Positions 6,900 through 14,894 are shown, counted from the first letter of the stretch. The stretch: DNA of 21,944 nucleotides from Syntrophorhabdus sp. PtaB.Bin184 (GCA_002067555.1 MVQQ01000197.1:1-21944); one strand, 5' to 3'. Notes: generated from the sequence alone by a model not told the origin. A program made the numbers and translations.

Positions 6900-6920
6900 T
6901 ACCCCTGTTGCGAGGTGGCT

Positions 6921-9900
6921 ATGAACGACTCCAGTCAGGAGAAGGAACAGGTTGTATCCTCCGTGGGAGAGGACGGTGTCCGCGTCTTTTTCGATACCCC
7001 GCCCGACGCGGCCTTCATGATGGACAGCGAAGGGACGATCATTACGCTCAATGAGAACCTGGCACGCCGTTTCAACCAGGATGTGGAAAAGATGGTGGGC
7101 AGCAACATATTCGATTATTTCTCGCCCGAGGTGGCCCGCAGCAGAAAGGCCCTGATGGAGAGGATAATTACGGGACGAAGACCCCTTTCCTGCATCGATT
7201 TCCGGGATGGTGTCTGGCTTGAGAACTGCTACTATCCGGTTCTCGACCGGCGAGGGTCGGTGGCAAAGATCGCTGTCTTCAGCCGCGACGTGACGGCGGT
7301 CCGCCGGGCCGAGGAGGCTCTTCGGGAGTCAGAGGAGCGTTACCGGACGGCCATCGAGAATTCGAACGACGGTGTGGCCATACTGAAAGGCAACATCCAT
7401 CTTTACGTGAACGGGAAGTTCGTCGAGATCTTCGGTTATGACAGCCCCGCCGACATCATCGGGCAACCGCAATCCCTAACCGTCCATCCCGATGACCATG
7501 AGAGGGTGGCCGATTTCACGCAGCGCAGGCAGCGCGGCGAGGCAATGCCGGAGCGGTACGAGTTCAAGGGGGTCAGGCGCAACGGTGACATCGTTTACAT
7601 CGAGGTATCCGCGACGGGGACCACCTACAGGGGGGATAAGGTCGCGCTCGTGTACATGAGGGACGTGACGGTGAGGCGAATGCGTGAGGAAGCACTCTGG
7701 CTCACGCGGTTCTCCATCGAGCATGCCTCTGAATCGATCTTCTGGATCAGGCCCGATGGCCGCTTTGTGTATGTGAACGAGGCCGCCTGCAGCAAACTCG
7801 GGTATACGAAAGAGGAACTCCTCGCTCTCAGGGTCGTGGATGTCGATCCCGACCACACGAAGAGGGAGCTATCCGCCATAGGCAGGTGCATGGCGGAAGA
7901 GGGTTCCATCACTTTCAGGTCCCATCACCAGGCCAGGAACGGCCGTGTCTTCCCCGTCGAGGTGATTGCGAACCACGTCACCTACAACGGAGAGGACTTT
8001 ATCTTCTGTTTCGCCCGTGACGTTTCCGACAAGGAACTGGCCGAGGAAAGATTGAACGTGGAGCGGCAGAAGTTCCAGGTCCTCATCGAGCATGCCCCTT
8101 TCGGCATGGCGATGTTCGACAGGGAAGACAGATATCTCTACGTGAACCCGAAGTTCACGGAGATCTTCGGGTTCACCCTTGCCGATATACCCGACCGTGC
8201 CGCGTGGTTCGAGCGCGCCTATCCCGACGAGGCCGTGAGGAAGACCGTGGCCGGGGCCTGGCATCACGACAACAGCACCACGGAGGCCGGAGAGAAGATG
8301 CCCAGGACCTTCCCCGTGGTATGCAAGAATGGGGCGACAAAGCTCATCAATTTCATCACCGTCCGCCTGGAGAGAGGCGACTACATAGTCTCCTTCGAGG
8401 ACATAACGGAGCGCTGTCTCGCCGAGGAGGCGCTGGCAAATGAAAAGGAGCGCCTCGCGGTCACATTGCGTTCCATAGGCGACGGCGTGATCGCCACCGA
8501 CGCCGATGGGAGAATCGTTCTCATGAATGCCGTCGCCGAGGAACTGACGGGGTGGGAACAGGAGAAAGCCACCGGAAGGGACCTTACCGATGTTTTCCAC
8601 ATCATCAACGAGAGGACCCGTGCAAGGTGCGAAAACCCCGTTGACAAAGTGCTGCGAATGGGGGCCGTCGTCGGTCTCGCGAACCATACGGTTCTCATCT
8701 CAAAGGACGGCGGCGAACTTGCCATAGCCGACAGCGGCGCGCCCATACGGGACAGGGACGGGAATATCGCCGGTGTGGTGCTGGTCTTTCGCGACGTGAC
8801 GGAAAGGAAGAGAATGGACGAGGAACTGCAAAAGATGAGCAAGCTTGAATCGGTGGGCATTCTGGCGGGAGGAATAGCCCACGATTTCAACAATATCCTC
8901 GCCGCCGTGCTGGGCAACGTGTCTCTGGCAAAGACGTACGCGAAGCCTTCGGACGAGAAGGTGCTGAAACGTCTCGAGGACGCGGAACAGGCGGTGCTGA
9001 GGGCCAAGGACCTGACCCTCCAGCTTCTCACCTTTTCGAGGGGAGGTTCTCCTATCCTGAAGACGACCTCCATCGAGAACGTGGTCAGGGAAACGGCCGG
9101 TTTCGCCCTCACGGGTTCCAGGGTCAGGTGCGACTTCGCATTTGCCGAAGACCTTTTCCCCGTGGATATCGACGAGGGCCAGATGAGCCAGGTCATAAAC
9201 AATCTCATCATCAATTCCCAGCAGGCCATGCCCGGTGGCGGGGTGATCACGATCGAGGCCGGGAACCTCGTCGTTACCCGGGAGATGATGGAGCACGGCG
9301 CCCTCCTGAAACCCGGCAGCTATGTCCGGATATCTGTGAAAGACCACGGCATCGGGATTGCGCCGGAACACGTGCACAAGGTGTTCGATCCCTACTTCAC
9401 AACAAAGGACAAAGGGAGTGGTCTCGGACTTGCCACATCCTATTCGATCATCAAGAACCATGACGGCCATATCACGCTCGAGTCCGAGCCCGGTTCGGGA
9501 ACCGTCTTTTTCATTTACCTGAAGGCGTCGCGGTGGCCGGCCGCCTCTGTCACCATGGATATCCGGGACATGAGGGGCGCCGCGCTTCGGGCAAGGGTCC
9601 TTCACATGGATGACGAGGCGATGATACGTAAGGCGACGAAGGAGATGCTGGAGGGCCTCGGTTACGATGTGACCTCTGCGGCGGATGGCCGGGAGGCGAT
9701 TGCCAGGTATCGTGAAGCCTGTGAAGCCGGATGCCCCTTTGACGTTGTCCTTCTCGACATAACCGTGCCCGGTGGATTGGGAGGGAAGGACACGTTGAAG
9801 GAACTCCTTGCCATTGACCCCGGCGTCAGGGCCATAGTCTCCAGCGGTTACTCCAACGACCCCGTCATGGCAAGCTATCGGAGGTACGGTTTCAAAGGCG

Positions 9901-9968
9901 TTCTCCCCAAACCCTGCCTCATGACGGAGCTGGACGAGATCATAAGAAGCGTACTGAAAGAAAGCTGA
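6921..9968 (+). CDS. Multi-PAS hybrid sensor histidine kinase with C-terminal receiver domain
   Basis: The 1015-residue protein senses an unknown signal and autophosphorylates. Five PAS domains follow in order (roughly 15-135, 140-252, 257-370, 385-500 and 510-635), several ending in the usual DVT/DIT PAC signature such as VFSRDVTAVRR and VFRDVTERKR. The kinase core has phospho-acceptor His654 in GGIAHDFNNIL, an N box NNLIINSQQAMPGGG, and ATP-lid motifs DHGIGI, FDPYFTTK and GSGLGLAT. The receiver domain (about 893-1013) has the acidic pair in HMDDEA, phospho-acceptor Asp946 in LLDITVPGG and Lys in LPKP. No membrane helix is evident, so it is probably cytoplasmic. ATG 6921 follows GAGG (6912-6915) with good spacing; GTG two codons earlier is less likely. 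No partner regulator is adjacent. It ends three bases before repeat element 2. Confidence 0.95.
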   Translation: MNDSSQEKEQVVSSVGEDGVRVFFDTPPDAAFMMDSEGTIITLNENLARRFNQDVEKMVGSNIFDYFSPEVARSRKALMERIITGRRPLSCIDFRDGVWLENCYYPVLDRRGSVAKIAVFSRDVTAVRRAEEALRESEERYRTAIENSNDGVAILKGNIHLYVNGKFVEIFGYDSPADIIGQPQSLTVHPDDHERVADFTQRRQRGEAMPERYEFKGVRRNGDIVYIEVSATGTTYRGDKVALVYMRDVTVRRMREEALWLTRFSIEHASESIFWIRPDGRFVYVNEAACSKLGYTKEELLALRVVDVDPDHTKRELSAIGRCMAEEGSITFRSHHQARNGRVFPVEVIANHVTYNGEDFIFCFARDVSDKELAEERLNVERQKFQVLIEHAPFGMAMFDREDRYLYVNPKFTEIFGFTLADIPDRAAWFERAYPDEAVRKTVAGAWHHDNSTTEAGEKMPRTFPVVCKNGATKLINFITVRLERGDYIVSFEDITERCLAEEALANEKERLAVTLRSIGDGVIATDADGRIVLMNAVAEELTGWEQEKATGRDLTDVFHIINERTRARCENPVDKVLRMGAVVGLANHTVLISKDGGELAIADSGAPIRDRDGNIAGVVLVFRDVTERKRMDEELQKMSKLESVGILAGGIAHDFNNILAAVLGNVSLAKTYAKPSDEKVLKRLEDAEQAVLRAKDLTLQLLTFSRGGSPILKTTSIENVVRETAGFALTGSRVRCDFAFAEDLFPVDIDEGQMSQVINNLIINSQQAMPGGGVITIEAGNLVVTREMMEHGALLKPGSYVRISVKDHGIGIAPEHVHKVFDPYFTTKDKGSGLGLATSYSIIKNHDGHITLESEPGSGTVFFIYLKASRWPAASVTMDIRDMRGAALRARVLHMDDEAMIRKATKEMLEGLGYDVTSAADGREAIARYREACEAGCPFDVVLLDITVPGGLGGKDTLKELLAIDPGVRAIVSSGYSNDPVMASYRRYGFKGVLPKPCLMTELDEIIRSVLKES

Positions 9969-9970
9969 GA

Positions 9971-10121
9971 AACCGTTAGCACCGTTAGAGCCGTTGGAAC
10001 CGAGAGACGGTTAGCAATAACTTGAGCCTCTTAGGCATTGGAGAAAACTCAACCACCCCACCATGCAGAAGCAATGACTTTCTCGCTTCTAACGTTCTAA
10101 CGGCTCTAGCGGCTCTAACGG
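9971..10121. repeat. Inverted arrays of a 9-nt repeat between convergent genes (element 2)
   Basis: The left arm has AACCGTTAG, CACCGTTAG, AGCCGTTGG, AACCGAGAG and a degenerate unit (9971-10015). The right arm (10087-10121) has the reverse-complement units TTCTAACG, TTCTAACGG, CTCTAGCGG, CTCTAACGG. CCGTTAGAGCCG at 9982-9993 matches 10110-10121 perfectly in inverse orientation. The spacer of about 70 bases shows no gene. The unit is the same as in element 1 and different from elements 3 and 4. It begins just after the sensor kinase stop and ends where the tandem duplication begins, within the 249-base gap between convergent genes. Confidence 0.8.
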
Positions 10122-10260
10122 TCAAACCCCTTCCTGTTCGGGATTCGACCTTTCTTTGTCGCACGAACCTCCACGGCCGGGCGGCCCCTAATGGTCAAAC
10201 CCCTTCCGGTTCGGAGTTCAGCCTTTCTTCCTGGCGAAGACCTCCACGGCCGAGCGGCCT
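10120..10260. repeat. Tandem duplication (73-base offset) of the 3' end of the polyferredoxin gene
   Basis: Bases from 10120 resemble bases from 10193 over about 67 positions, roughly four-fifths identical by hand alignment. Both copies begin GGTCAAACCCCTTCC and end CCACGGCCG(G/A)GCGGCC. The proximal copy encodes the true C-terminus (AVEVFARKKG, stop at 10218). The distal copy reads, on the minus strand, AVEVRATKKGRIPNRKGFDR and then a stop inside the adjacent 9-mer array. In the proximal copy the bases after the stop still read TPNRKGFDH. The distal copy may therefore show the older, longer end of the gene. Confidence 0.75.
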
Positions 10261-11729
10261 TCAAGCGGGCACTTGTTCTCGCATATGCCGCAGCCGTTGC
10301 AGAGGTCGTCGACGATGTAGGGTCGTTTGAGAGTGATTTTTTTGCCCCTATGATCGATGTCCTCCACCGTTTCGAAGCGGATGGCCTTTTCCGGGATGGG
10401 GCAGTGTTCTTCGCAGACGAGACAGTTGAGCTTCTTTGCATAGGGAAGGCAGATGTTCCTGTCTATGACGGCGGTACCGATGACGCTCTTTCGCTTCTCG
10501 TCAAGCGGAAGCCGGGGTATGGCGCCGGTGGGGCACACCTGTCCGCAGAGCGTGCAATTGTATTCGCAATAGCCCAGCCGGGGAATGATGACAGGCATAA
10601 AAAGGCCCGTGACGCCCGCCCGTGTGAGGTCGGGGTAGAGGGCGCTGCGCAGGCAAACCTTCATGCATTCTCCGCAACGGACACATTTATTGAGAAAATC
10701 GCCCTCGTCCTTGACGCCTGGAGGGCGAAGGAGGCGGCGGTCCCTTTCGGGGTGACGGAAAGAGAATGCCCTGGAGAGAAAGAAACCGGAAACGAGGCTG
10801 ACGAGGAGTATCCTCCTCGACATGACAGGCTGTCCCTGTCCTTCGCTTATCGAACGGAAGGGTCTTTTCCACCGCAGCGGGAATTCTACCCGGCCGAAAC
10901 GGCATTGGACCCGACACTGCATGCAGCGAATGCAGTTGTCGGCCTGCAGTATATCCTCGTCAAAAGCGGACGGGCAGTGCGAGCGGCAGTCGCCGCAGTC
11001 CTTGCAGATCCTTGAGGGAATGCGCCGAAAGAGGGAAAAACGCCCGAGAAGCCCGAGAAGGGTGCCCAGGGGACAGATGTTCCTGCACCAGTTCCTTCTT
11101 TCAAACCTTTCGAGTACGAGGATGAAAAGGAAGACGGCGAGGGAGAGGAAGGCAAGGGGATAGAAGGTTTCGCGAAAAGGCAGGATGTAGTCTCTGAGAA
11201 AGCCATAGAGAAACGCGACGTTATCCCGTTCCTCTCCGGCAATCTGGTAGAGGCCCGACCAGCCCGCCCTGACCACATAGCCGAAAAGAGGGTAGAAGAA
11301 GAGGGTAAGTGCCCTCACGAGGATTGCGATGGGGTCGAGAATGCCGGACAGGTTCACGGAAAAGAGGGCCATGACGAGAAGTGTAAAGAGAAGGCAGTAT
11401 TTGAAGGAGCCCTTCAGAGAACGGATGGAGGTGCTCTTCGGGATCCAGTGCGTGACGAGATCGATCACGGTCCCGAGGGGGCATATCCAGCCGCAGAAGA
11501 ACCTCCCCAGGAGGAGTGTGCAGACAGCCATTACGAGCGCCGGCAGGAGAAGAAACGTAAAACCCTTGACCGCCAGAACATAGCTTGCGAGCACGAGGGG
11601 ATTGGCCCTGAAAAAGCTGTTGACGGCAACGGTTATCTCATCCTTCCCCCGGTAGTCGGTGATGATGAAAAGAAACAGGAAGAGGGCGAGGAAGAGGAGC
11701 TGGGAGATGCGGGAAGCGGGAAGTTTCAT
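10218..11729 (-). CDS. Membrane polyferredoxin (NapH-like membrane part fused to NapG-like ferredoxin modules)
   Basis: The 503-residue protein combines membrane helices in its first ~225 residues with cysteine motifs of electron-transfer proteins. CGWICPLGT (about 80) and CRNICPLGT (about 230) are the paired motifs of NapH/NosR-type proteins. Cluster motifs follow: CKDCGDCRSHCP, CIRCMQCRVQCRFG, CVRCGECMKVCLR, CEYNCTLCGQVCPTG, CLPYAKKLNCLVCEEHCP and CNGCGICENKCP. It probably passes electrons between the quinone pool or a cytoplasmic donor and a periplasmic or membrane partner. No nap, nos or rnf genes are nearby; the upstream neighbour is a Tat-signal DUF362 protein. The ATG at 11729 has no visible ribosome binding site because repeat element 3 fills the upstream bases. 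The 3' end is duplicated downstream. Confidence 0.9.
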   Translation of the reverse strand: MKLPASRISQLLFLALFLFLFIITDYRGKDEITVAVNSFFRANPLVLASYVLAVKGFTFLLLPALVMAVCTLLLGRFFCGWICPLGTVIDLVTHWIPKSTSIRSLKGSFKYCLLFTLLVMALFSVNLSGILDPIAILVRALTLFFYPLFGYVVRAGWSGLYQIAGEERDNVAFLYGFLRDYILPFRETFYPLAFLSLAVFLFILVLERFERRNWCRNICPLGTLLGLLGRFSLFRRIPSRICKDCGDCRSHCPSAFDEDILQADNCIRCMQCRVQCRFGRVEFPLRWKRPFRSISEGQGQPVMSRRILLVSLVSGFFLSRAFSFRHPERDRRLLRPPGVKDEGDFLNKCVRCGECMKVCLRSALYPDLTRAGVTGLFMPVIIPRLGYCEYNCTLCGQVCPTGAIPRLPLDEKRKSVIGTAVIDRNICLPYAKKLNCLVCEEHCPIPEKAIRFETVEDIDHRGKKITLKRPYIVDDLCNGCGICENKCPLEGRSAVEVFARKKG

Positions 11730-11735
11730 AAAGAG

Positions 11736-11966
11736 GGTTTTAAGTTTTAGGTTTTAAGTTTTGAGTTAAAGACCTTATCTACGTATCTCGTAAACATCTG
11801 CATGGCTTTAAACATCATACAGTTGGCCTATGAAAAGTCTTAGGTTCTGAGCAGAGACCGGGGAAGAGTGTTTCCGACAACGGGATAGACATTCTCGTCT
11901 CCTTACGTCTTTCACTTAAACTTAAAACCTAAAACTTGTCTCACTTAAAACCTAAAACTTAAAACC
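11736..11966. repeat. Inverted arrays of a 7-nt A+T-rich repeat (element 3)
   Basis: The left arm (11736-11773) is built from RGTTTTA heptamers and ends in AAAGAC. The right arm (11907-11966) is the reverse complement with an extra internal block and also begins GTCTTT. Bases 11736-11758 match 11944-11966 perfectly over 23 bp in inverse orientation. The unique spacer (11774-11906) shows no gene. The right arm covers the stop codon of the DUF362 gene (11945-11947), and the left arm occupies the leader of the polyferredoxin gene. Unlike elements 1, 2 and 4 it lies between two genes of the same direction. Confidence 0.85.
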
Positions 11967-12832
11967 TTCATCTTCTTCACATCCATCTCCCCCAACCCGC
12001 GCTTGTGTGCTGTCACCGTTGTGGGGATGTCCTGGGGTTTCATTCCGAAGAGGGTTGTGGCATAAGCGTCGGCGGCCACGATGTCCCGCGAGGCGATCAC
12101 GGTGTTGAGGACCTTCACGTCCTTCAGGTTTCCTCCCTGGGGGCCGTGGTCGGTGAGGATCCTCGTGGCGTCGATGATGACGAGGTGGCTTTTCACGACG
12201 CTGCTCACGTCGGAAAGGGCGTCCTCTATTTTTCGGTGAATGTATCCCCTGTTGTCGGCCATTATCCCCATCATGTTCTTGAGGCCCAGGGTAAGCCCGG
12301 TCAGGCTGTGATGTTTGGCGATGGGTACGTTGATGAACACATCGGCGGCAAGGGCATCGTCGTAGAGGGGCCACTCCTTCAGGAAACGCCCGTTAAGCGC
12401 GGTCTTCCTGAAGCGGTCGTTCTCAACGAACCGGACGTCGACGTTCTTCATGCCCCCGAGAGCCGTTTGGATGCCGCTATTCTCGTAGCAGCGGCGAGCG
12501 TCGTTGCAGGTGTGATCGAAGACCTTCACCCTCCTCGCGCCCGAAGAGAGGCACTCTTCAACAATGGTCTTCACCACCAGGGGATGGGTGTTGGCCGCAT
12601 ATTCGGGCTTTCTGTCCCAGCCCATGTTCGGTTTGACCACGACGGTGTTCCCTGGTTTCACGAAGGCTTTCATGCCGCCGAGCCCGGCTATCACCTTCCG
12701 CGTGATGGCGGCATGGTCCGTCCCCTGACAGACGGCAACGACCGGCTGAGCGGTCTGTCCCAGGAGGGTGCCGGGAAGCTGGCTTGCCAGGAGGGACGAA
12801 ACTCCAAGCTTCAAGAAATCCCTGCGCCTCAC
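11945..12832 (-). CDS. DUF362 domain protein with Tat signal peptide
   Basis: The 295-residue protein begins MRRRDFLKLGVSSLLASQLPG, a twin-arginine signal with hydrophobic core, so it is probably exported folded. The body fits DUF362: VVVKPNMGWDRKPEYAANTHP, RRVKVFDHTCNDARRCYENSG, DVFINVPIAKHHSLTGLTLGLKN, MGIMADNRGYIH and VIASRDIVAADAYATTLFG. No [4Fe-4S] ferredoxin module is fused, unlike in some relatives. The reaction is unknown to me. GTG 12832 is preceded by AGGAGG with seven bases spacing and lies 12 bases after sufB, so it belongs to the sufCB unit. The last residues (LSFRF) and the stop are encoded by repeat element 3, suggesting that the original 3' end was replaced by the repeat. Confidence 0.9.
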   Translation of the reverse strand: MRRRDFLKLGVSSLLASQLPGTLLGQTAQPVVAVCQGTDHAAITRKVIAGLGGMKAFVKPGNTVVVKPNMGWDRKPEYAANTHPLVVKTIVEECLSSGARRVKVFDHTCNDARRCYENSGIQTALGGMKNVDVRFVENDRFRKTALNGRFLKEWPLYDDALAADVFINVPIAKHHSLTGLTLGLKNMMGIMADNRGYIHRKIEDALSDVSSVVKSHLVIIDATRILTDHGPQGGNLKDVKVLNTVIASRDIVAADAYATTLFGMKPQDIPTTVTAHKRGLGEMDVKKMKVLSFRF

Positions 12833-12844
12833 GGGTATTCCTCC

Positions 12845-14071
12845 TCAGATCGCGTCTTTGTCGCTCCTGTCGATGGCGCGGTCTATCTCCTCCCTCAACG
12901 GGACCGGGAGGCCCTTTATGTCCACGCTCAGAAAGCCGCGAACAATCGTGGACGTTGCCTCTTCTTCCGTTATTCCCCGCGACATGAGATAATTTATCTC
13001 TTCCTGGGCCACCTTTCCGACGGCGGCCTCGTGGGACATGTCCACGCCCTCGACGTGACCTTCCAGCTGTGGTATCGAGTCGATAATGCCGCCCTTCAAC
13101 AAGAGTCCCTTGCATTCCAGGTGGGCCTTGATATCGGGGGCCTCCCCGATGAGGTGACCGCGGTTTATGATGTGCGCGCCGTTGCTGATGGATCTTTGCA
13201 CTATCTCGGCGCGGCATCCCCTGTTTTTCAGGTAGATCCTTCCTCCTATGTCGAGATGCGATCCCGGAGTTCCAACGATGACGCTGTAGAACATCGCCGT
13301 GGCGTCGTCGCCGACGAGATGGGTCGTGGGGTACATCTGGATGGACCGAACGGGCTTCATGCAGATGTAATTGTTGATGAACACCCCGCCCTCCTCCACG
13401 CGGGCGACGGAGCGGGGACGAACGCTCATCTCCTCCGCCCAGTTGTGGATCATGGTGAAGCTCAGTCTGGCACCTTTCTTGACGAAGAACTCCGATATGC
13501 CCACATGAACACCACGCTTCATGTGTGGCGACGTCGCGCAGCCCGTGATGATGTGCAGCTCCGATCCCTCCTCGGCGATGATGAGGTTATGGACGTTCTG
13601 CTGGAGGTTTTCCTTGTCGATGTAAAGACACGCCTGGATGGGATAGATGCTCTTGCTGCCGGGCAGTGCCCTGATGACATACCCGTCGTGGAGATCAAGG
13701 AAGGCCGACGCCGTATACTTGTCCTGGTCAACGGGAACGAGTTTCCAGAAATACTCCTTGACCCAGTCGTGTTTCTTCAATGCCTCTGTCACGGGCATCA
13801 CCTCGATGCCCTCCTCGTTGCTATGGCAATGGACGACCGATGTGTCCTTCTGGAAATATGTTCCACCCCTTCCGGTACCGGTCACGTCGAGTCCTGACAT
13901 TAAGAGACGCTGTTGTTCCTCCTGCGGGATGGAACAGATCTCCTCCTCGGCAAGGTACGTGTGGGGAACAAAAGACCTGTCGAAGGAATCGAGGTCAACA
14001 TCGTCGCCAAAGGTTGCCTTCCTGTCGATAGCCTGGCGTGCCTTTCGTTCAAGCTCTTTCAGATCGTACAT
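12845..14071 (-). CDS. sufB: SufB/SufD-type Fe-S assembly scaffold (SmsB-like)
   Basis: The 408-residue protein starts MYDLKELERKARQA and has the SufBD beta-helix core: HNLIIAEEGSELHIITGCA, GVHVGISEFFVKKGARLSFTMIHNW, NNYICMKPVRSIQMYP, and a conserved end with PQLEGHVEGVDMSHEAAVGK followed by INYLMSRGITEEEATSTIVRGF. With SufC it assembles Fe-S clusters in the cytoplasm. It is shorter than E. coli SufB and is the only SufB/D paralogue here, as in the two-component archaeal/anaerobe system called SMS. The Cys near the end of E. coli SufB is replaced here (GGIIDSIP); a nearby Cys (LECKG) remains. ATG 14071 has GAGGAG eight bases upstream. The GTG at 14080 is too close to that site. Its start overlaps the sufC end by 13 bases. 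Confidence 0.93.
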   Translation of the reverse strand: MYDLKELERKARQAIDRKATFGDDVDLDSFDRSFVPHTYLAEEEICSIPQEEQQRLLMSGLDVTGTGRGGTYFQKDTSVVHCHSNEEGIEVMPVTEALKKHDWVKEYFWKLVPVDQDKYTASAFLDLHDGYVIRALPGSKSIYPIQACLYIDKENLQQNVHNLIIAEEGSELHIITGCATSPHMKRGVHVGISEFFVKKGARLSFTMIHNWAEEMSVRPRSVARVEEGGVFINNYICMKPVRSIQMYPTTHLVGDDATAMFYSVIVGTPGSHLDIGGRIYLKNRGCRAEIVQRSISNGAHIINRGHLIGEAPDIKAHLECKGLLLKGGIIDSIPQLEGHVEGVDMSHEAAVGKVAQEEINYLMSRGITEEEATSTIVRGFLSVDIKGLPVPLREEIDRAIDRSDKDAI

Positions 14072-14820
14072 TTCACACACTCCTCATAACCCAGTTGGCC
14101 GATGCACTGGAATATCTCCCGCGGATTGCCGGTACAGGCGAGGACTCCGTTCAGAAGCACTTGGCCCTTGTCGGCGGGAACGTAGTCCAGGATATAGCCC
14201 GTATGGGTGATGATAAGCCCCATCTTTGTCCTTTCGCTCCGTTGCTGAACAAAAGGTTTCGCGTTCTTTCCGCCTTTTGGGGTTTCCTTCTCCAGGATCC
14301 GGGCGATCGTGGTGCCGATGAGGGCCATGTTCTCGATGTCCACGCCGGACTCGGGCTCATCGAAAAGCATGAGGTCGGGATTCTGGGCCGTGAGCTGAAG
14401 AAGCTCAGAGCGCTTGATCTCCCCGCCGGAGAAACCGGCATTGACGTCCCTGTCGAGGAAGTCTTCGAAGTTGAGAGACCGTGCCATCTCCCCGGCATCG
14501 ACCTTTCTCTTCGCGCAGATGTCGATCATCTGCCTGGTCTTGAGACCGTTTATGGTGGGGGGCCGCTGGTAGGACATGCCGATCCCCAGCGCGGCCCGCT
14601 CGTTGAGGGGTGCGTGGGTTATGTCCGTTCCCTTGAATGTTATTCTCCCTTTTTTCACGATGTACTGCGGATAACCCATGATGGTCATAAGAAGGGATGT
14701 CTTGCCCGACCCGTTGGGACCGAAGAGGACGTGCGTATCTCCCGGTCTGATCTCAAGATCGATGTCCTTGAGGAGTATCCTTCCCGCCAGCTCCACCTGC
14801 AGATCTTCTATTATCAGCAC
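14059..14820 (-). CDS. sufC: Fe-S assembly ATPase SufC (SmsC-like)
   Basis: SufC is the ABC-type ATPase that drives conformational change in the SufB/D scaffold. The 253-residue protein has Walker A GPNGSGKTS (about 34-42), a Q-loop in SYQRPP, signature FSGGEIKR, Walker B LMLFDEPESGVD and H-loop IITHTG, with the SufC-typical MGYPQY. There is a basic insertion of about 20 residues between the D-loop and H-loop (KGGKNAKPFVQQRSERTK). GTG 14820 has AGGAG six bases upstream. It is first in the sufC, sufB, DUF362 run, directly after a TTGACA promoter, so it probably sets expression of the whole unit. No sufS, sufU or sufE is adjacent. Confidence 0.95.
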   Translation of the reverse strand: MLIIEDLQVELAGRILLKDIDLEIRPGDTHVLFGPNGSGKTSLLMTIMGYPQYIVKKGRITFKGTDITHAPLNERAALGIGMSYQRPPTINGLKTRQMIDICAKRKVDAGEMARSLNFEDFLDRDVNAGFSGGEIKRSELLQLTAQNPDLMLFDEPESGVDIENMALIGTTIARILEKETPKGGKNAKPFVQQRSERTKMGLIITHTGYILDYVPADKGQVLLNGVLACTGNPREIFQCIGQLGYEECVKCTI

Positions 14821-14849
14821 GGCTTTCTCCTTTTTAAGGGCTCTCGAAT

Positions 14850-14864
14850 ATTACTGAATGTAAT
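14850..14864. promoter_or_regulatory. Candidate operator over the sufC -10 region
   Basis: ATTAC (14850-14854) and GTAAT (14860-14864) form a perfect five-base inverted repeat with a five-base spacer. It covers the -10 and the predicted start of transcription, where a repressor would act. It does not match an IscR or Fur site that I can recite. Confidence 0.4.
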
Positions 14865-14884
14865 TATCCAGTTCTGTTTGTCAA
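14857..14884 (-). promoter_or_regulatory. Sigma70-type promoter of the sufC unit
   Basis: On the minus strand a perfect TTGACA (14884-14879) and TACATT (14862-14857) are separated by 16 bases. The transcription start would be near 14850, leaving about 30 bases before GTG 14820. The -10 matches four of six positions. Confidence 0.6.
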
Positions 14885-14894
14885 GGGTCAGGGC

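Noticed and set aside
5716..6924. Open frame of about 400 codons on the plus strand
   Set aside because: Antisense to htpX and the rsmB N-terminus; no recognisable domain, and it runs through the divergent promoter region.
9971..10121. Insertion sequence or MITE with terminal inverted repeats
   Set aside because: No transposase, no target-site duplication that I could see, and arms made of tandem short units whose sequence changes from element to element.
11774..11906. A separate promoter or small gene in the spacer of element 3
   Set aside because: No convincing -35/-10 pair toward the polyferredoxin gene and no open frame with a ribosome binding site could be found by eye.
12005..13897. 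Open frame of about 630 codons on the plus strand
   Set aside because: Antisense to the DUF362 and sufB genes, which carry clear family motifs and ribosome binding sites.
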